20,000 nucleotides of DNA from Symbiodinium natans (GCA_905221605.1 CAJNDS010001367.1:1-20000); one strand, 5' to 3'. Counted from the stretch's first letter, positions 1-9,223 are shown. The notes: generated by a model from the letters alone, not told the origin. Numbers and translations are program-made.

Positions 1-324
1 CCAGGCACGCCTATGGAAGCAAGCCTGCCTATACCTCCGCCTCCTCTACCTCCTCCATCGACACCGCACCCAGATACATTGAGGGAGCTTGCGGGCGAGG
101 TTCCAATGGAGGTCGAGACGCCGATGACGCCCGTGGAGGCATTCGGTGCCCCTGGGACCCCTATGGACGTGAGTTCCGAGGTCCCAATGGAGCCAATGGT
201 CGGTGGCATTGGAAGTCCGGGGAGCGCTTCTCCTTTGACCCCGCCGGCAGAGACGAGTATGGTGGTTCCAAATCCACCGATGGACAATTCGGATGTGGGA
301 AACTCTGGCTCCGAGATGGATTGA
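1..324 (+). CDS. Copia polyprotein, upstream linker fragment (5' partial)
   Basis: The frame is open from the first base of the window (P-G-T-P then M at 13) to a TGA at 322-324. The protein is proline-, methionine- and acid-rich, with short repeats of the type PGTPM, EVPM and TPM. It has no zinc knuckle or aspartic-protease motif. It lies in the same reading frame as the integrase/RT frame downstream. The acidic, PM-containing style recurs in that frame around nucleotides 2140-2310. I infer a flexible linker between the gag/protease part (outside the window) and the integrase of the same element. It could instead be the tail of a separate gag ORF. Composition rather than homology supports it, so certainty is moderate. 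Confidence 0.5.
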   Translation, partial: PGTPMEASLPIPPPPLPPPSTPHPDTLRELAGEVPMEVETPMTPVEAFGAPGTPMDVSSEVPMEPMVGGIGSPGSASPLTPPAETSMVVPNPPMDNSDVGNSGSEMD

Positions 325-801
325 TATGCTTGGGTATGGGCCCTGAGGGCCTAAAAGCCGGGCATGAGTTGCTCCGATCTTCGCTGCAATGCACAAAATT
401 GGTAGGAGTAGGTCTGAAAGCCCTGCTGTTTGCAGTAGGAGACTGGTTGTGTGCATTAGGAGGTAGGGTAGGAGCGTTTGAGTGCTTGGTAGGTGACTGT
501 GAGTGCAGCCTGCCTGCCGCGAATGGGTCTGCACACTGTCCCTCTGTGCCCAGGTCTTCATGGAAAGGAAGCAGTGCCTTGGCTTTAGGGTTGGTTCTGG
601 GTTTGGTTTTCAGAGGTTGGCTGCGTAGGTGCGTGAAGCTTTTGAGTGTGCGCCGTAGGAGTAGGCTGAAGTTTGTGCGTGTAACTTTGGTAGGACGTGT
701 GCCACGTAGGTCTTGGAGTGTTGTGCGCCGCCTGTTGTTTTTGCGTGGCGTTTGCTTGTGAGTTGAAAGCTGAGCCTACGGGCGAGGAAGCAAAAGGGCC
801 A
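325..801 (+). other. Interruption between linker and pol frames (intron, frameshift or decay)
   Basis: Frame 1 is open before 322 and again from 697, but carries several stops between (for example TGA at 322 and TAA at 352). The stretch is G/T-rich and dotted with GTAGG words (near 403, 434, 464, 488, 626, 654, 690 and 706). The third frame is open from about 321 to 761 and overlaps both flanking frames. The options are a spliced intron (dinoflagellates accept GT, GC and GA donors), a pair of frameshifts, or a broken element. The sequence alone does not decide between them. Confidence 0.45.
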
Positions 802-3800
802 ATGATGAAACGTTGGCGTGCCTTGAAGAAGTGGGCCTTGTGTGGGCTTGGGTCCCTGCGGGGGTCCGAGCAAAAGAAGGCCGTGGCACGTTATGAGGCC
901 CTGCGTATGCTTGCTGGTTTGCCGACCCCGGTTGTTGTGAATTCGGAGTCGGAGGAAGAGTTGATTCCTGATCCGTTGGAAGCTGAACTTGCGAAACCCA
1001 GCGGAAGTGAACCCCCTAGGCCCTCCGATGTTCGAAAGAAACCCCGTTTGGAGAATGTTCCCTCAGGTGAACCGGGTGCCCTGAGTTCCCCGGAGGTGGT
1101 GAGCGATGCTCTGGATCCTGAGGTTCCGGTCTATTTGACCTCGGAGCGGCTGAAGGCGCACCGAAATAAGGGCCACCAACCTTATCTTAGTTGCTGTGAC
1201 ATATGTCAAAGCGCTAGAGGGAGAGTGCCTGCTCGTAGGAAGCACATGAAACACCACCACGGACCCGGAGAGTTGCAAGTCGACTTTGGATTTTTCGGAA
1301 AGAATGTTCGTTTCCTTCTCATGGTTCATGTGGTGTCGGGGTACATACATACCGTGGTCTTAGGACATGAGGATGAAGTGCCCGCTGTATCGGTTTGCAA
1401 AGCCTTTACGGAAATGGGATTGAGTGGATTGGACATTGTTGTCCACGGGGACCAAGAAAATCTCCTCGAGAGTGGTTTCCGCAATGCAGCGAAACACCGG
1501 ACATTCGGGGGGAGGTCAATGCACTGGGTCCCGTTCGCGATAAACAGACCTCAAGCGAAGGGCATCGTTGAACGCCATGTTTGCCTTGTGAAAGAAGCGT
1601 ACTGGTCTGTTTGGCTGGGCTTAGAAGAGCGTGTAGGTGAAAAGTTGCCTCTAGGGAGCCATCTGTTTGTTGAGGCCATGAGGTATTCTGTGAGGATGCA
1701 TAACTTGTTTCATGTGTCCAAGGAACACAGCACGCCGTTGGAGGGACTGCGTGGGTCGACAGTTCAGCCAGTGAAGAGCTGTGAGTTTGGGGTTGTGGGC
1801 TTTGGAAAGCCTCAGAAGGACTACCCAGAGCACCGCGGAAAGCGCTTGGTGAGGGCACTCTATGTAGGACCTCATGGTGCTAATGGATCCGGGATTCGGG
1901 TCTTTGTTCCAATAGGTATTGGAAAGCCCCCTCGTTTGGAAATCTTCAGCTCTTTTCGTGCCAAAGATCCAGTGGAGTTTGACAAAGATGCTTTGCGTGA
2001 CCTTCGAGGTAATAAGGAAGACCCTGAAAGACCCATCAAGTTCGATGTTCCAATCGATGGTCCGAGTCCGCCGCTTGATTCCCCAAATCTCCCTGAAGGA
2101 AGTCTTGAGTTTCCTGTTGAACGCACCGAACCACCTGCTCTTGAGGGCCCTGAAGCAATGGAAGAAGAAGGAGAGTTGGATGGGTATTCTCCGGATTTTT
2201 CGGACGTGCCTGAAGAAACAGGCATGGAGGTTGAGCCTCCCGGAGGTGTAGGTCTTGAGGACCTCGACGCCCCTATGGATCCAGGAGAAGACGATGCCAT
2301 GGAAGAGGGCCTGACGTGGCTCTATGAGCATGGCATTAGGCAACTCTTTGATGGGCCTGACTTGAGAGTAACGACAAAAATCCGTAAGGGAGATAATGTC
2401 AAAGAGTGGTTCCGTATGAAGTTTGGTGGAAAGAAGATTTGGGTCCATGTCCCGGACAATGCGGTTTGCGAAGTTTCTGGCAAGGTTTTGCCTCGTAAGC
2501 AGCTTGAAGAAGGTATGAGACTCGAGCTCTCAGAACTTGATGCTTTTGGTGTAGCTACGATTATAGGAGAAGCTGAGGCCCGTAAACGAGCTACGCGGAG
2601 AATCCATACGACTAGGTGGGTTCTGACGTCGGAACCGTCGGCCACGAACCCTGAACGCGTTCGTGCTCGTCTTGTTGTGAGAGACTATGCATTTGGATCC
2701 AATCCTCTAGCTGATGGGATATATTCCCCCACCACGTCTTTGGAAGCCTTGAGGGGCGTCCTTGCTATTCATGCTGTCAGAGGTGGCACCTTGTTGTCAG
2801 CAGATGTGAGCGTTGCCTTCATGCAAGCGCCTGTGCAGGGAGTAGAGTGTATCCGGTTTCCTAATGGGATGTATGATGAGGAGAACAAGCCGCTGTTTGC
2901 GCAGCTACACAAAGCCATGAATGGCTTGAGAGTAGGACCACTGAGCTGGTACCTAGAGTTTACAAGCACGCTGCGTAAGCAGTTTGGGTTTGGTGAGACT
3001 GCCGACCCTACTGTGCATCACCGGCTTGAGAAGGATGGTGCGCTGACCTTGGTGTTAGTGTATGTTGACGATCTCATCATCTTTTCCCAGAATCCGCCAG
3101 TTGCCAAGGATCTGTACGCTAAGCTAGCGAAGATCTATAAAATGAAGCAGACAGGGCTTCTAGAACCTGGCAAGACTGGGCAGCTCGAGTTCTTGGGTCG
3201 GGTGATCGCCCGAACCACTGAGCACGGGCCTGTGTTCTTTGGCCTGAAGCCGGGGTGCTTGAAGTCGCTTGGAGAAGAGTTTGGCATTAGCGGAAAAGGT
3301 GTGAAACCAGTGCTGGGAAACCTCGAGAGGGAGTACCGGAAAAAGGAGGCTGGAACACCTATCAGCACTGAGGCGTATGAACGCTATAGACGTGTGCTTG
3401 GTAAGTTGATGTGGGCAAGCCTGACGTTGCCGCATTTGTCCTACCCGGTAGGATTTCTGGGCCGGTATCAGAGTGACCCAGATAGCCAGGCAGAAGCTTG
3501 CTTGAGACGCGTGGTTCGTTGGGTAATGGCTTTGCCTGAGTACCTTCAGCGATTTTCGGCAGAAGCGTTTGAGTATCCTTGCTGCGCTTCGGAAAACATG
3601 CTCTCTGGCTTTGTGGATGCGTCATGGAACATTTGCTCTGTGTCTGGTGCTATCGTGAAGTGGCATGGCATCATGATCAAAACTTTCTCGCGGAAACAGT
3701 CGGTGACCGCGTTGAGTTCGGCGGAGGCCGAATTGGCAGCCCTGACTGAGGCAGCCAAAGAGTCGGTGTACTTGTCTTTGCTCATGGAAACGCTCCTGTA

Positions 3801-4869
3801 TGGAATGCCCAAAGGAGAGACCGGTGAGTTTCCGATTCACCTGGCTTCGGATTCGGAAGCCGCTTTGTCGATTAGCAAAATGACGGGGTTGTTACGCCGT
3901 GTTCGGCACCTGGAGCTTCGTCATCGCTATCTTCAAGAGCTAGTCCACCTGGAAAGGCTGATTCTAAGCTTCATCAGTGGAGAACGGAATCCAGCCGATG
4001 GACTGACGAAATCTCCTGAGGAGTTGTTGCTTGAGCATTTGCTGGTTGCGTGTGGGCTGGAAAGAGTGTGTGAAGAAGACCTTCAGGGTCTTGTAGTTCC
4101 TGAACACCTTCGTGAACGAATGGAAGAACTTGAAGAAGTATGTGAAAAGCTTGAGAAAATCCCGACAAACCTGGCGAAGTACGAGCCCGTGGCAAGAGAC
4201 CTTGCGTTGGGATCTGTTCCTTTGCTTGTGATCGAGGTGTTTTGTTCAACGGACAGTGCGTTGTGCCGAGCGTGTGCTCGTGACCGAGTAGCATATATAG
4301 GCATAACTGAGAAAGAAGACTTCTTAAGCAAGAGTACTCAAATGTTTCTAGGAGAGGTCTTGCTGTGTCTGTTGAGTAGGAAACCGCCCCAGATCTATGT
4401 CCACATAGCTTCCCCGTGTACCGCTGGATGTAGCTACCGCTTTAAGAACTGGCATCGCCCGAAGTTTCGACATCGGTGGCGAGAGCAGGTCAAGAAGCAT
4501 GTTGCATCTTGGAAAGCTTTAGGACGACTTCTGGAGGACCGCTGCAAAGAGATCCTGGTTACCCAGGAATGGCCAAAGAACTGTGGTCTTTGGAAGGAGG
4601 AAAGTTATCTAAAAGAAAAGAAGCGCCTTGGTCTGAACTTTGGAAGGGTTGTGGACCGTTGTGCCTTCGACGGGGTCTTTAAGCGGTGGTTCTTTGCTAC
4701 AAACCGAGAGGAGTGGAGTGAAATCTTCTCTGGAAAGCCCTGTGACAAAAGTCATCAGCATGTTTCAATTGCTAGTGTCGAAGAAACAGGTATCTATCCG
4801 ACTAAACTGGGTAGAGCTCTTTTGCGTGCTGCGAAAGTCACGTTAGGTCTTGTAGGAACACCTTCTTAG
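802..4869 (+). CDS. Ty1/Copia pol: integrase, RT, RNase H, plus methyltransferase-like tail
   Basis: This is a reverse-transcribing polyprotein of 1355 residues from the first in-frame ATG at 802; the frame is open back to a GTG at 697. The order is that of Copia. The integrase zinc finger is H120, H125, C132, C135. The integrase core is D161, D217 (HGDQEN) and E257 (KGIVERH), with 39 residues between the last two where 35 is usual. A linker and an acidic stretch come before the RT. The RT has D668 (SADVSVAF), a GLRVGPLSWY block and YVDD at 754-757. RNase H has D939 (FVDASW), E975 (SSAEAEL), D1017 (ASDSEA) and D1066 (NPADGLTK). All catalytic acids are present and no frameshift is seen, so the frame looks recently functional. 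Gag and protease lie outside the window or are missing. The tail from ~1140 is described separately. No LTR or primer-binding site was identified. Confidence 0.93.
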   Translation: MMKRWRALKKWALCGLGSLRGSEQKKAVARYEALRMLAGLPTPVVVNSESEEELIPDPLEAELAKPSGSEPPRPSDVRKKPRLENVPSGEPGALSSPEVVSDALDPEVPVYLTSERLKAHRNKGHQPYLSCCDICQSARGRVPARRKHMKHHHGPGELQVDFGFFGKNVRFLLMVHVVSGYIHTVVLGHEDEVPAVSVCKAFTEMGLSGLDIVVHGDQENLLESGFRNAAKHRTFGGRSMHWVPFAINRPQAKGIVERHVCLVKEAYWSVWLGLEERVGEKLPLGSHLFVEAMRYSVRMHNLFHVSKEHSTPLEGLRGSTVQPVKSCEFGVVGFGKPQKDYPEHRGKRLVRALYVGPHGANGSGIRVFVPIGIGKPPRLEIFSSFRAKDPVEFDKDALRDLRGNKEDPERPIKFDVPIDGPSPPLDSPNLPEGSLEFPVERTEPPALEGPEAMEEEGELDGYSPDFSDVPEETGMEVEPPGGVGLEDLDAPMDPGEDDAMEEGLTWLYEHGIRQLFDGPDLRVTTKIRKGDNVKEWFRMKFGGKKIWVHVPDNAVCEVSGKVLPRKQLEEGMRLELSELDAFGVATIIGEAEARKRATRRIHTTRWVLTSEPSATNPERVRARLVVRDYAFGSNPLADGIYSPTTSLEALRGVLAIHAVRGGTLLSADVSVAFMQAPVQGVECIRFPNGMYDEENKPLFAQLHKAMNGLRVGPLSWYLEFTSTLRKQFGFGETADPTVHHRLEKDGALTLVLVYVDDLIIFSQNPPVAKDLYAKLAKIYKMKQTGLLEPGKTGQLEFLGRVIARTTEHGPVFFGLKPGCLKSLGEEFGISGKGVKPVLGNLEREYRKKEAGTPISTEAYERYRRVLGKLMWASLTLPHLSYPVGFLGRYQSDPDSQAEACLRRVVRWVMALPEYLQRFSAEAFEYPCCASENMLSGFVDASWNICSVSGAIVKWHGIMIKTFSRKQSVTALSSAEAELAALTEAAKESVYLSLLMETLLYGMPKGETGEFPIHLASDSEAALSISKMTGLLRRVRHLELRHRYLQELVHLERLILSFISGERNPADGLTKSPEELLLEHLLVACGLERVCEEDLQGLVVPEHLRERMEELEEVCEKLEKIPTNLAKYEPVARDLALGSVPLLVIEVFCSTDSALCRACARDRVAYIGITEKEDFLSKSTQMFLGEVLLCLLSRKPPQIYVHIASPCTAGCSYRFKNWHRPKFRHRWREQVKKHVASWKALGRLLEDRCKEILVTQEWPKNCGLWKEESYLKEKKRLGLNFGRVVDRCAFDGVFKRWFFATNREEWSEIFSGKPCDKSHQHVSIASVEETGIYPTKLGRALLRAAKVTLGLVGTPS
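4210..4869 (+). other. C-terminal domain of the Copia polyprotein, C5-methyltransferase-like
   Basis: After the RNase H block and a charged, probably helical stretch (~1070-1125) comes a cysteine-rich domain not found in standard Copia pol. It starts with a hydrophobic strand and IEVFC at 1144-1148, like motif I (the SAM-binding strand) of cytosine-C5 methyltransferases. A second strand ends in ITEKED at 1168-1173. Next is IYVHIASPC with Pro1205-Cys1206, like the motif IV Pro-Cys, then Cys1210. QEWP at 1255-1258 followed by C1261 and W1264 resembles motif VI. The end has D1285-x-C1287, then KRW at 1294-1296 and TN at 1300-1301. The glycines expected in motif I are replaced (C-S-T-D-S), so SAM binding is uncertain. 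The assignment rests on motif order, not on a database match. Confidence 0.55.
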
Positions 4870-4987
4870 GTCGGCAGTAGGAGTGCTCGCTTTCGGACTT
4901 TGCCTGGGATGAGATGTTTAAGCACTGGAAACACCGAGCTGTGAAGAAGTGCGTGGCTCTGAGGCATTACAGTCCAAGCGGGGGTGT
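4870..4987 (+). other. Retroelement 3' untranslated stretch
   Basis: About 120 bases follow the pol stop. No open frame, polypurine tract or LTR-like TG start is evident. A GTAGGAGT word at about 4877 matches the style of the stretch at 325-780. The next feature is the 13-bp direct repeat that borders the A/B array. Confidence 0.4.
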
Positions 4988-5000
4988 GAAAGTTCCTGTC
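4988..5000 (+). repeat. 13-bp direct repeat, left border of A/B array
   Basis: GAAAGTTCCTGTC occurs here and again at 9224-9236, directly outside or at the end of the tandem pair. It may be a target-site duplication left by insertion of the array. It may instead be the last bases of a repeat unit, since a diverged form (GAAAGTCCTGG) ends copy A at 7112-7122. Confidence 0.5.
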
Positions 5001-5343
5001 TGGCTCAAGGTTTCGGCTCAACCCCGGTGGGGTGCTCAGGTAGAGAGCGTCTTTAGTGCCGTTGTGGCTGGCCCTGGGGCTTGTAACTAAGGGTAGGTTC
5101 CGTTTTGAGGCCTGGCAAAACTGCGTTTGCTCGTAGGCCGGCTGACCGGCTAAGCTGTCATAGAGCGGCGGCCCGCCAACTGCTGCCGTCGACGAAGGGC
5201 GTGAGTGCACAGTTTTCGGCCTCGCTTCGCGAGAGGGAAGCTTTTCGTCCTCGCGTTGCTGAGGGAACCTTGTGGCCTACAGTCTGCTCTGGGTCACAGT
5301 GAGAGTTGCAGCCTCGCATTGCTTGAGGGGTGACGCAAGCCTG

Positions 5344-5381
5344 TTGCTCACCAGAGATTCCTGCTGTCTCTGGGTGAGCAA
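5344..5381 (+). repeat. Stem-loop 1 of unit A
   Basis: The left arm TTGCTCACC-AGAGA and right arm TCTCT-GGGTGAGCAA pair over 14 bp with one bulged base and a 9-base loop. The same structure lies at 7468-7505 in copy B. It is too strong to expect by chance at this spacing, and may be an RNA fold or a DNA cruciform. Confidence 0.8.
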
Positions 5382-5517
5382 AACCCACCGACCCTCATTT
5401 GGATTGAGGGCTGTGCTGAAGGTGAGTTTGGGTTCCTCGCTCACTTGTGTGGAAACCGAAGGTGAGACCGAAACACGGGGGAAACGGCCAGGCACGCTGC
5501 AGACAGTGCAGGCCAAC

Positions 5518-5551
5518 GTCGCACTGCAAGAGGCATCCTTGCAGTGGCGAC
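5518..5551 (+). repeat. Stem-loop 2 of unit A
   Basis: GTCGC-ACTGCAAG pairs with CTTGCAGTGGCGAC over 13 bp with a single bulge, around a 7-base loop. In copy B (7642-7675) the stem is unchanged and the only difference is one loop base (A to C). Confidence 0.8.
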
Positions 5552-5588
5552 AGGAGTGTCCCGAACAATTGCGGTGTGCTCGAGCCCA

Positions 5589-5618
5589 AGCTTGCAGGTT
5601 TTCGGGGATCTGCAAGCT
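5589..5618 (+). repeat. Stem-loop 3 of unit A
   Basis: AGCTTGCAG and CTGCAAGCT form a perfect 9-bp stem around a 12-base loop. It is conserved at 7713-7742 in copy B. Confidence 0.75.
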
Positions 5619-5761
5619 GAGCACAACAGGATTTCTTCGCAGGTAGAATCAGGTAGAAAAGATTTGGCCCAACCCTGGTGGATCTGCCTGGACATAAATA
5701 ACCAGAGGCATCAGTGTCGTAAAGCTCATTGACTGGTGCTACTGAGAAACCGTTGCCAAGG

Positions 5762-5799
5762 AACTTGCAGTAGGACTGTGGTGCGGCGCAGTGCAAGTT
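5762..5799 (+). repeat. Stem-loop 4 of unit A
   Basis: AACTTGCA (5762-5769) and TGCAAGTT (5792-5799) form a perfect 8-bp stem with a 22-base loop. It is retained in copy B at 7886-7923. A further small inverted repeat, GAGCAGC/GCTGCTC, follows at about 5803-5824. Confidence 0.65.
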
Positions 5800-5907
5800 G
5801 AAGAGCAGCTGGTGGTGGCTGCTCCCGGAAAACCAATAGTCCAAGAAGCCTCCTTCGGCCTCGCTCCGTGCTGAGGGTTTGTAAGGGTTGGTATTGGCCG
5901 GAAAGGA

Positions 5908-5950
5908 TTCAGATGGAGGTTACCCGTTCTTCGCGCTTTTCCCATCTGAA
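5908..5950 (+). repeat. Stem-loop 5 of unit A
   Basis: TTCAGATGG (5908-5916) and CCATCTGAA (5942-5950) form a perfect 9-bp stem. In copy B (8033-8075) both arms are intact, while the loop differs by a few bases. Confidence 0.7.
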
Positions 5951-6569
5951 GGCAACCAATGGTAATCAGCCTGCTGGACATGGCAGGCCTGCTTTTGTTT
6001 ACATCCACGTCTCCTGCAAGGGCTGGGGTCTGTCCGTGCACACAGACAAGGCGGAACCTTGCAGAGTTTAGGTCCTCGCGGCACGGCCGCTGGAGGTTGT
6101 TTGAAGATGTTGGCTCTCACTATCTGGTGAGTGGTTTGTATGGGCACTTGCTGGGGCAAGGCGGCTCTGGCGTCTGAGGATGGTACATGTGCTGGCTGCT
6201 GAGTACGGGCCACCGAAAGGGACCTGTGGTAAGACAAGCGATGAAAGGAGCCGAACTCCTAAAGAAAGGACAGGCTAGCTCACGCGGACGCCACGCAGAG
6301 TATGTGTTACTATCTTCAGATGTTGGAGCCAAATTTCCAGCCTTGTGACGTGAGATGTGGTGTTTGGATTCGGCCTCAAGCACTGGAAGGCCTACAACAA
6401 CAAATCCGAATGAAAACTGTGGTCCTAAGACACGCGGAGCAGCTGCTTATACGTGGCACCGCGGGGGTCACAAAGAGATAGAGGGCTTGCCAGCAGGGGA
6501 ACTCTGTCTAAAGAGAGCCCTGGCTCAGTGAGGAGCTGAGGGCCTGGCTGCGCTGATGCAGCGGAATGG

Positions 6570-6600
6570 TTGTTCGGCCTCGCCTCCGCTGAGGGAACAA
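6570..6600 (+). repeat. Member of the CCTCGC...GAGG hairpin family (best example)
   Basis: TTGTTC-GG-CCTCGC, a short loop, and GC-T-GAGG-GAACAA pair at TTGTTC/GAACAA and CCTC/GAGG. Related members in unit A lie near 5215-5239, 5244-5267, 5306-5330, 5854-5877, 6845-6870, 6973-6996 and, shortened, 7031-7044. The same set recurs in unit B. It reads as a dispersed short hairpin family inside the unit. Confidence 0.7.
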
Positions 6601-7123
6601 CAGTCAATGCTTCTCTGCAGTGTCGGTCCGGGTTAGTAAGAGCGAGAACGCCGGGACTTCGAGCTGCAGTTTTACCATGAAGCAACCGCGTGAGATGCAT
6701 TATTGGTCAACTGGTGAGTAAGAGCGAGAAAGCCAGGGTGACGCTACTTTGGGGGAGGCTGCAAGGCACGGTTAGTAAGTGCGAGAAAGCCGGAGCTGCG
6801 GACGAACCTGGAGTAGCAGTTTTTCATACCTCACGTGTTTCACTTTGCGGCCTCGCATGCGCTGAGGGAATATGCCTCGAACAGAACATCCAGTGCTGAG
6901 TGGGGATTGCCAAACTTACGGAGGCTGATGCCACAACAAGGGCCTCAACAGCAATGCATGCGGAGGGCAAAGTTCGGCCTCGCGAGTGCTGAGGGTTGCA
7001 GCTGAGAGAGGGCCTAGCTGAGAACGCAACACCTCAAGCGAGGTAATTTTTAGTTTAGTTTCACCTTGACCAACGGCCCCTTCGGGTGGCTACGCCTCGC
7101 AGCGTGCAGACGAAAGTCCTGGT

Positions 7124-7133
7124 TGGCTCAAGG
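7124..7133 (+). other. Possible relict dinoflagellate spliced leader end
   Basis: TTGGCTCAAG equals the last ten bases of the dinoflagellate spliced leader (established knowledge). It sits exactly at the start of a tandem unit and is followed by GT, as the leader is in its own gene. The copy A counterpart at 5001 lacks the first T. The short length keeps this tentative. Confidence 0.4.
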
Positions 7134-9223
7134 TTTCGGCTCAACCCCGGTGGGGTGCTCAGGTAGAGAGCGTCTTTAGTGCCGTTGTGGCTGGCCCTGG
7201 GGCTTGTAACTAAGGGTAGGTTCCGTTTTGAGGCCTGGCAAAACTGTGTTTGCTCGTAGGCCGGCTGACCGGCTAAGCTGTCATAGAGCGGCGGCCCGCC
7301 AACTGCTGCCGACGACGAAGGACGTTCGAGTGCACAGTTTCGGCCTCGCTTCGCTGGAGGGAAGCTTTTCGTCCTCGCGTTGCTGAGGGAACCTTGTGGC
7401 CTACAGTCTGCTCTGGGTCACAGTGAGAGTTGCAGCCTCGCTTTGCTTGAGGGGTGACGCTAGCCTATTGCTCACCAGAGATTCCTGCTGTCTCTGGGTG
7501 AGCAAAACCCACCGACCCTCATTTGGATTGAGGGCTGTGCTGAAGGTGAGTTTGGGTTCCTCGCTCAATTGTGTGGAAAACGAAGGTGAGACCGAAACAC
7601 GGGGGAAACGGCCAGGCACGCTGCAGACAGTGCAGGCCAACGTCGCACTGCAAGCGGCATCCTTGCAGTGGCGACAGGAGTGTCCCGAACAATTGCGGTG
7701 TGCTCGAGCCCAAGCTTGCAGGTTTTCGGGGATCTGCAAGCTGAGCACAACAGGATTTTCTTCGCAGGTAGGATCAGGTAGAAAAGATTTGGCCAACCCT
7801 GGTGGATCTGCCTGGACACAAATAACCAGAGGCATCAGTGTCGTAAAGCTCATTGACTGGTGCTACTGAGAAACCGTTGCCAAAGAACTTGCAGTAGGAC
7901 TGTGGTGCGGCGCAGTGCAAGTTGAAGAGCAGCTGTTGGTGGCTGCTCCCCGGAAAACCAATAGTCCAAGAAGCCTCCTTCGGCCTCGCTCCGTGCTGAG
8001 GGTTTGTAAGGGTTGGTATTGGCCGGAAAGGATTCAGATGGAGGTTACCCGATCTTCGAGCTTTTCCCATCTGAAGGCAACCAATGGTAATCAGCCTGCT
8101 GGACATGGCAGGCCTGCTTTTGTTTACATCCACGTCTCCTGCAAGGGCTGGGGTCTGTCCGTGCACACAGACAAGGCGGAACCTTGCGGATGTTTAGGTC
8201 CTCGCGGCACGGCCGCTGGAGGTTGTTTGAAGATGTTGGCTCTCACTGTCTGGTGAGTGGTTTGTATGGGCACTTGCTGGGGCAAGGCGGCTCTGGCGTC
8301 TGAGGATGGTACATGTGCTGGCTGCTGAGTACGGGCCACCGAAAGAGACCTGTGGTAAGAGCCGAACTCCTAAACTCTAGGACAGGCTAGCTCACGCGGA
8401 CGCCACGCAGAGTATGTGTCACTATCTTCAGATGTTGGAGCCAAATTGCCTAGCCGTGTGACGTGAGATGTGGTGTTTGGATTTGGCCTCAAGCACTGGA
8501 AGGCCTACAACAACAAATCCGAATGAAAACTGTGGTCCTAAGACACGCGGAGCAGCTGCTTATACGTGGCACCGCGGGGGTCACAAAGAGATAGAGGGCT
8601 TGCCAGCAGGGGAACTCTGTCTAAAGAGAGCCCTGGCTCAGTGAGGAGCTGAGGGCCTGGCTGCGCTGATGCAGCGGAATGGTTGTTCGGCCTCGCCTCC
8701 GCTGAGGGAACAACAGTCAATGCTTCTCTGCAGTGTCGGTCCGGGTTAGTAAGAGCGAGAACGCCGGGACCTCGAGCTGCAGTTTTACCATGAAGCAACC
8801 GCGTGAGATGCATATTGGTCAACTGGTGAGTAAGAGCGAGAAAGCCAGGGTGACGCTACTTTGGGGGAGGCTGCAAGGCACGGTTAGTAAGTGCGAGAAA
8901 GCCGGAGCTGCGGACGAAACTGGAGTAGCAGTTTTTCATACCTCACGTGTTTCACTTTGCGGCCTCGCATGCGCTGAGGAAATATGCCTCGAACAGAACA
9001 TCCAGTGCTGAGTGGGGATTGCCAAACTTACGGAGGCTGATGCCACAAAAAGTGCCTCAACAGCAATGCATGCGGAAGGCAAAGTTCGGCCTCGCGAGTG
9101 CTGAGGGTTGCAGCTGAGAGAGGGCCTAGCTGAGAACGCAACACCTCAAGCGAGGTATTTTTTAGTTTAGTTTCACCTTGACCAACGGCCCCTTCGGGTG
9201 GCTACGCCTCGCAGCGTGCAGAC

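Larger units (their letters stand above)
5001..7123 (+). repeat. Tandem repeat unit A, ~2.12 kb, hairpin-rich
   Basis: This is the first of two head-to-tail copies of a non-coding unit; copy B lies 2123-2125 bases downstream and is almost identical by eye. The unit opens with TGGCTCAAG, matching the 3' end of the dinoflagellate spliced leader. It carries at least five clear stem-loops and about eight copies of a short motif (CCTCGC, a few bases, then GC-T-GAGG), plus three copies of GTAAG-GCGAGAAAGCC near 6631, 6711 and 6769. The open frames in it (for example 5272-5646) change amino acids freely between copies, so I do not call a protein. A 15-base block at about 6235 is absent from copy B. 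Confidence 0.9.

Noticed and set aside
321-761. An independent 146-residue protein between the two Copia frames.
   Set aside because: It begins with TTG, is made of Leu/Val/Arg/Gly runs from G/T-rich DNA and has no motif. It is kept only as a frameshift alternative.
697-801. A signal peptide at the start of the long pol frame (Cys/Val/Leu-rich residues).
   Set aside because: The codon at 697 is GTG, not ATG, and the stretch lies in the interrupted, G/T-rich region; the hydrophobic peptide is probably an artefact of reading non-coding DNA.
5272-7869. Open frames of 124 and 157 residues in units A and B as a duplicated gene.
   Set aside because: Differences between copies change amino acids and the end of the frame; the frames overlap strong stem-loops, and the peptides have no recognisable motif.
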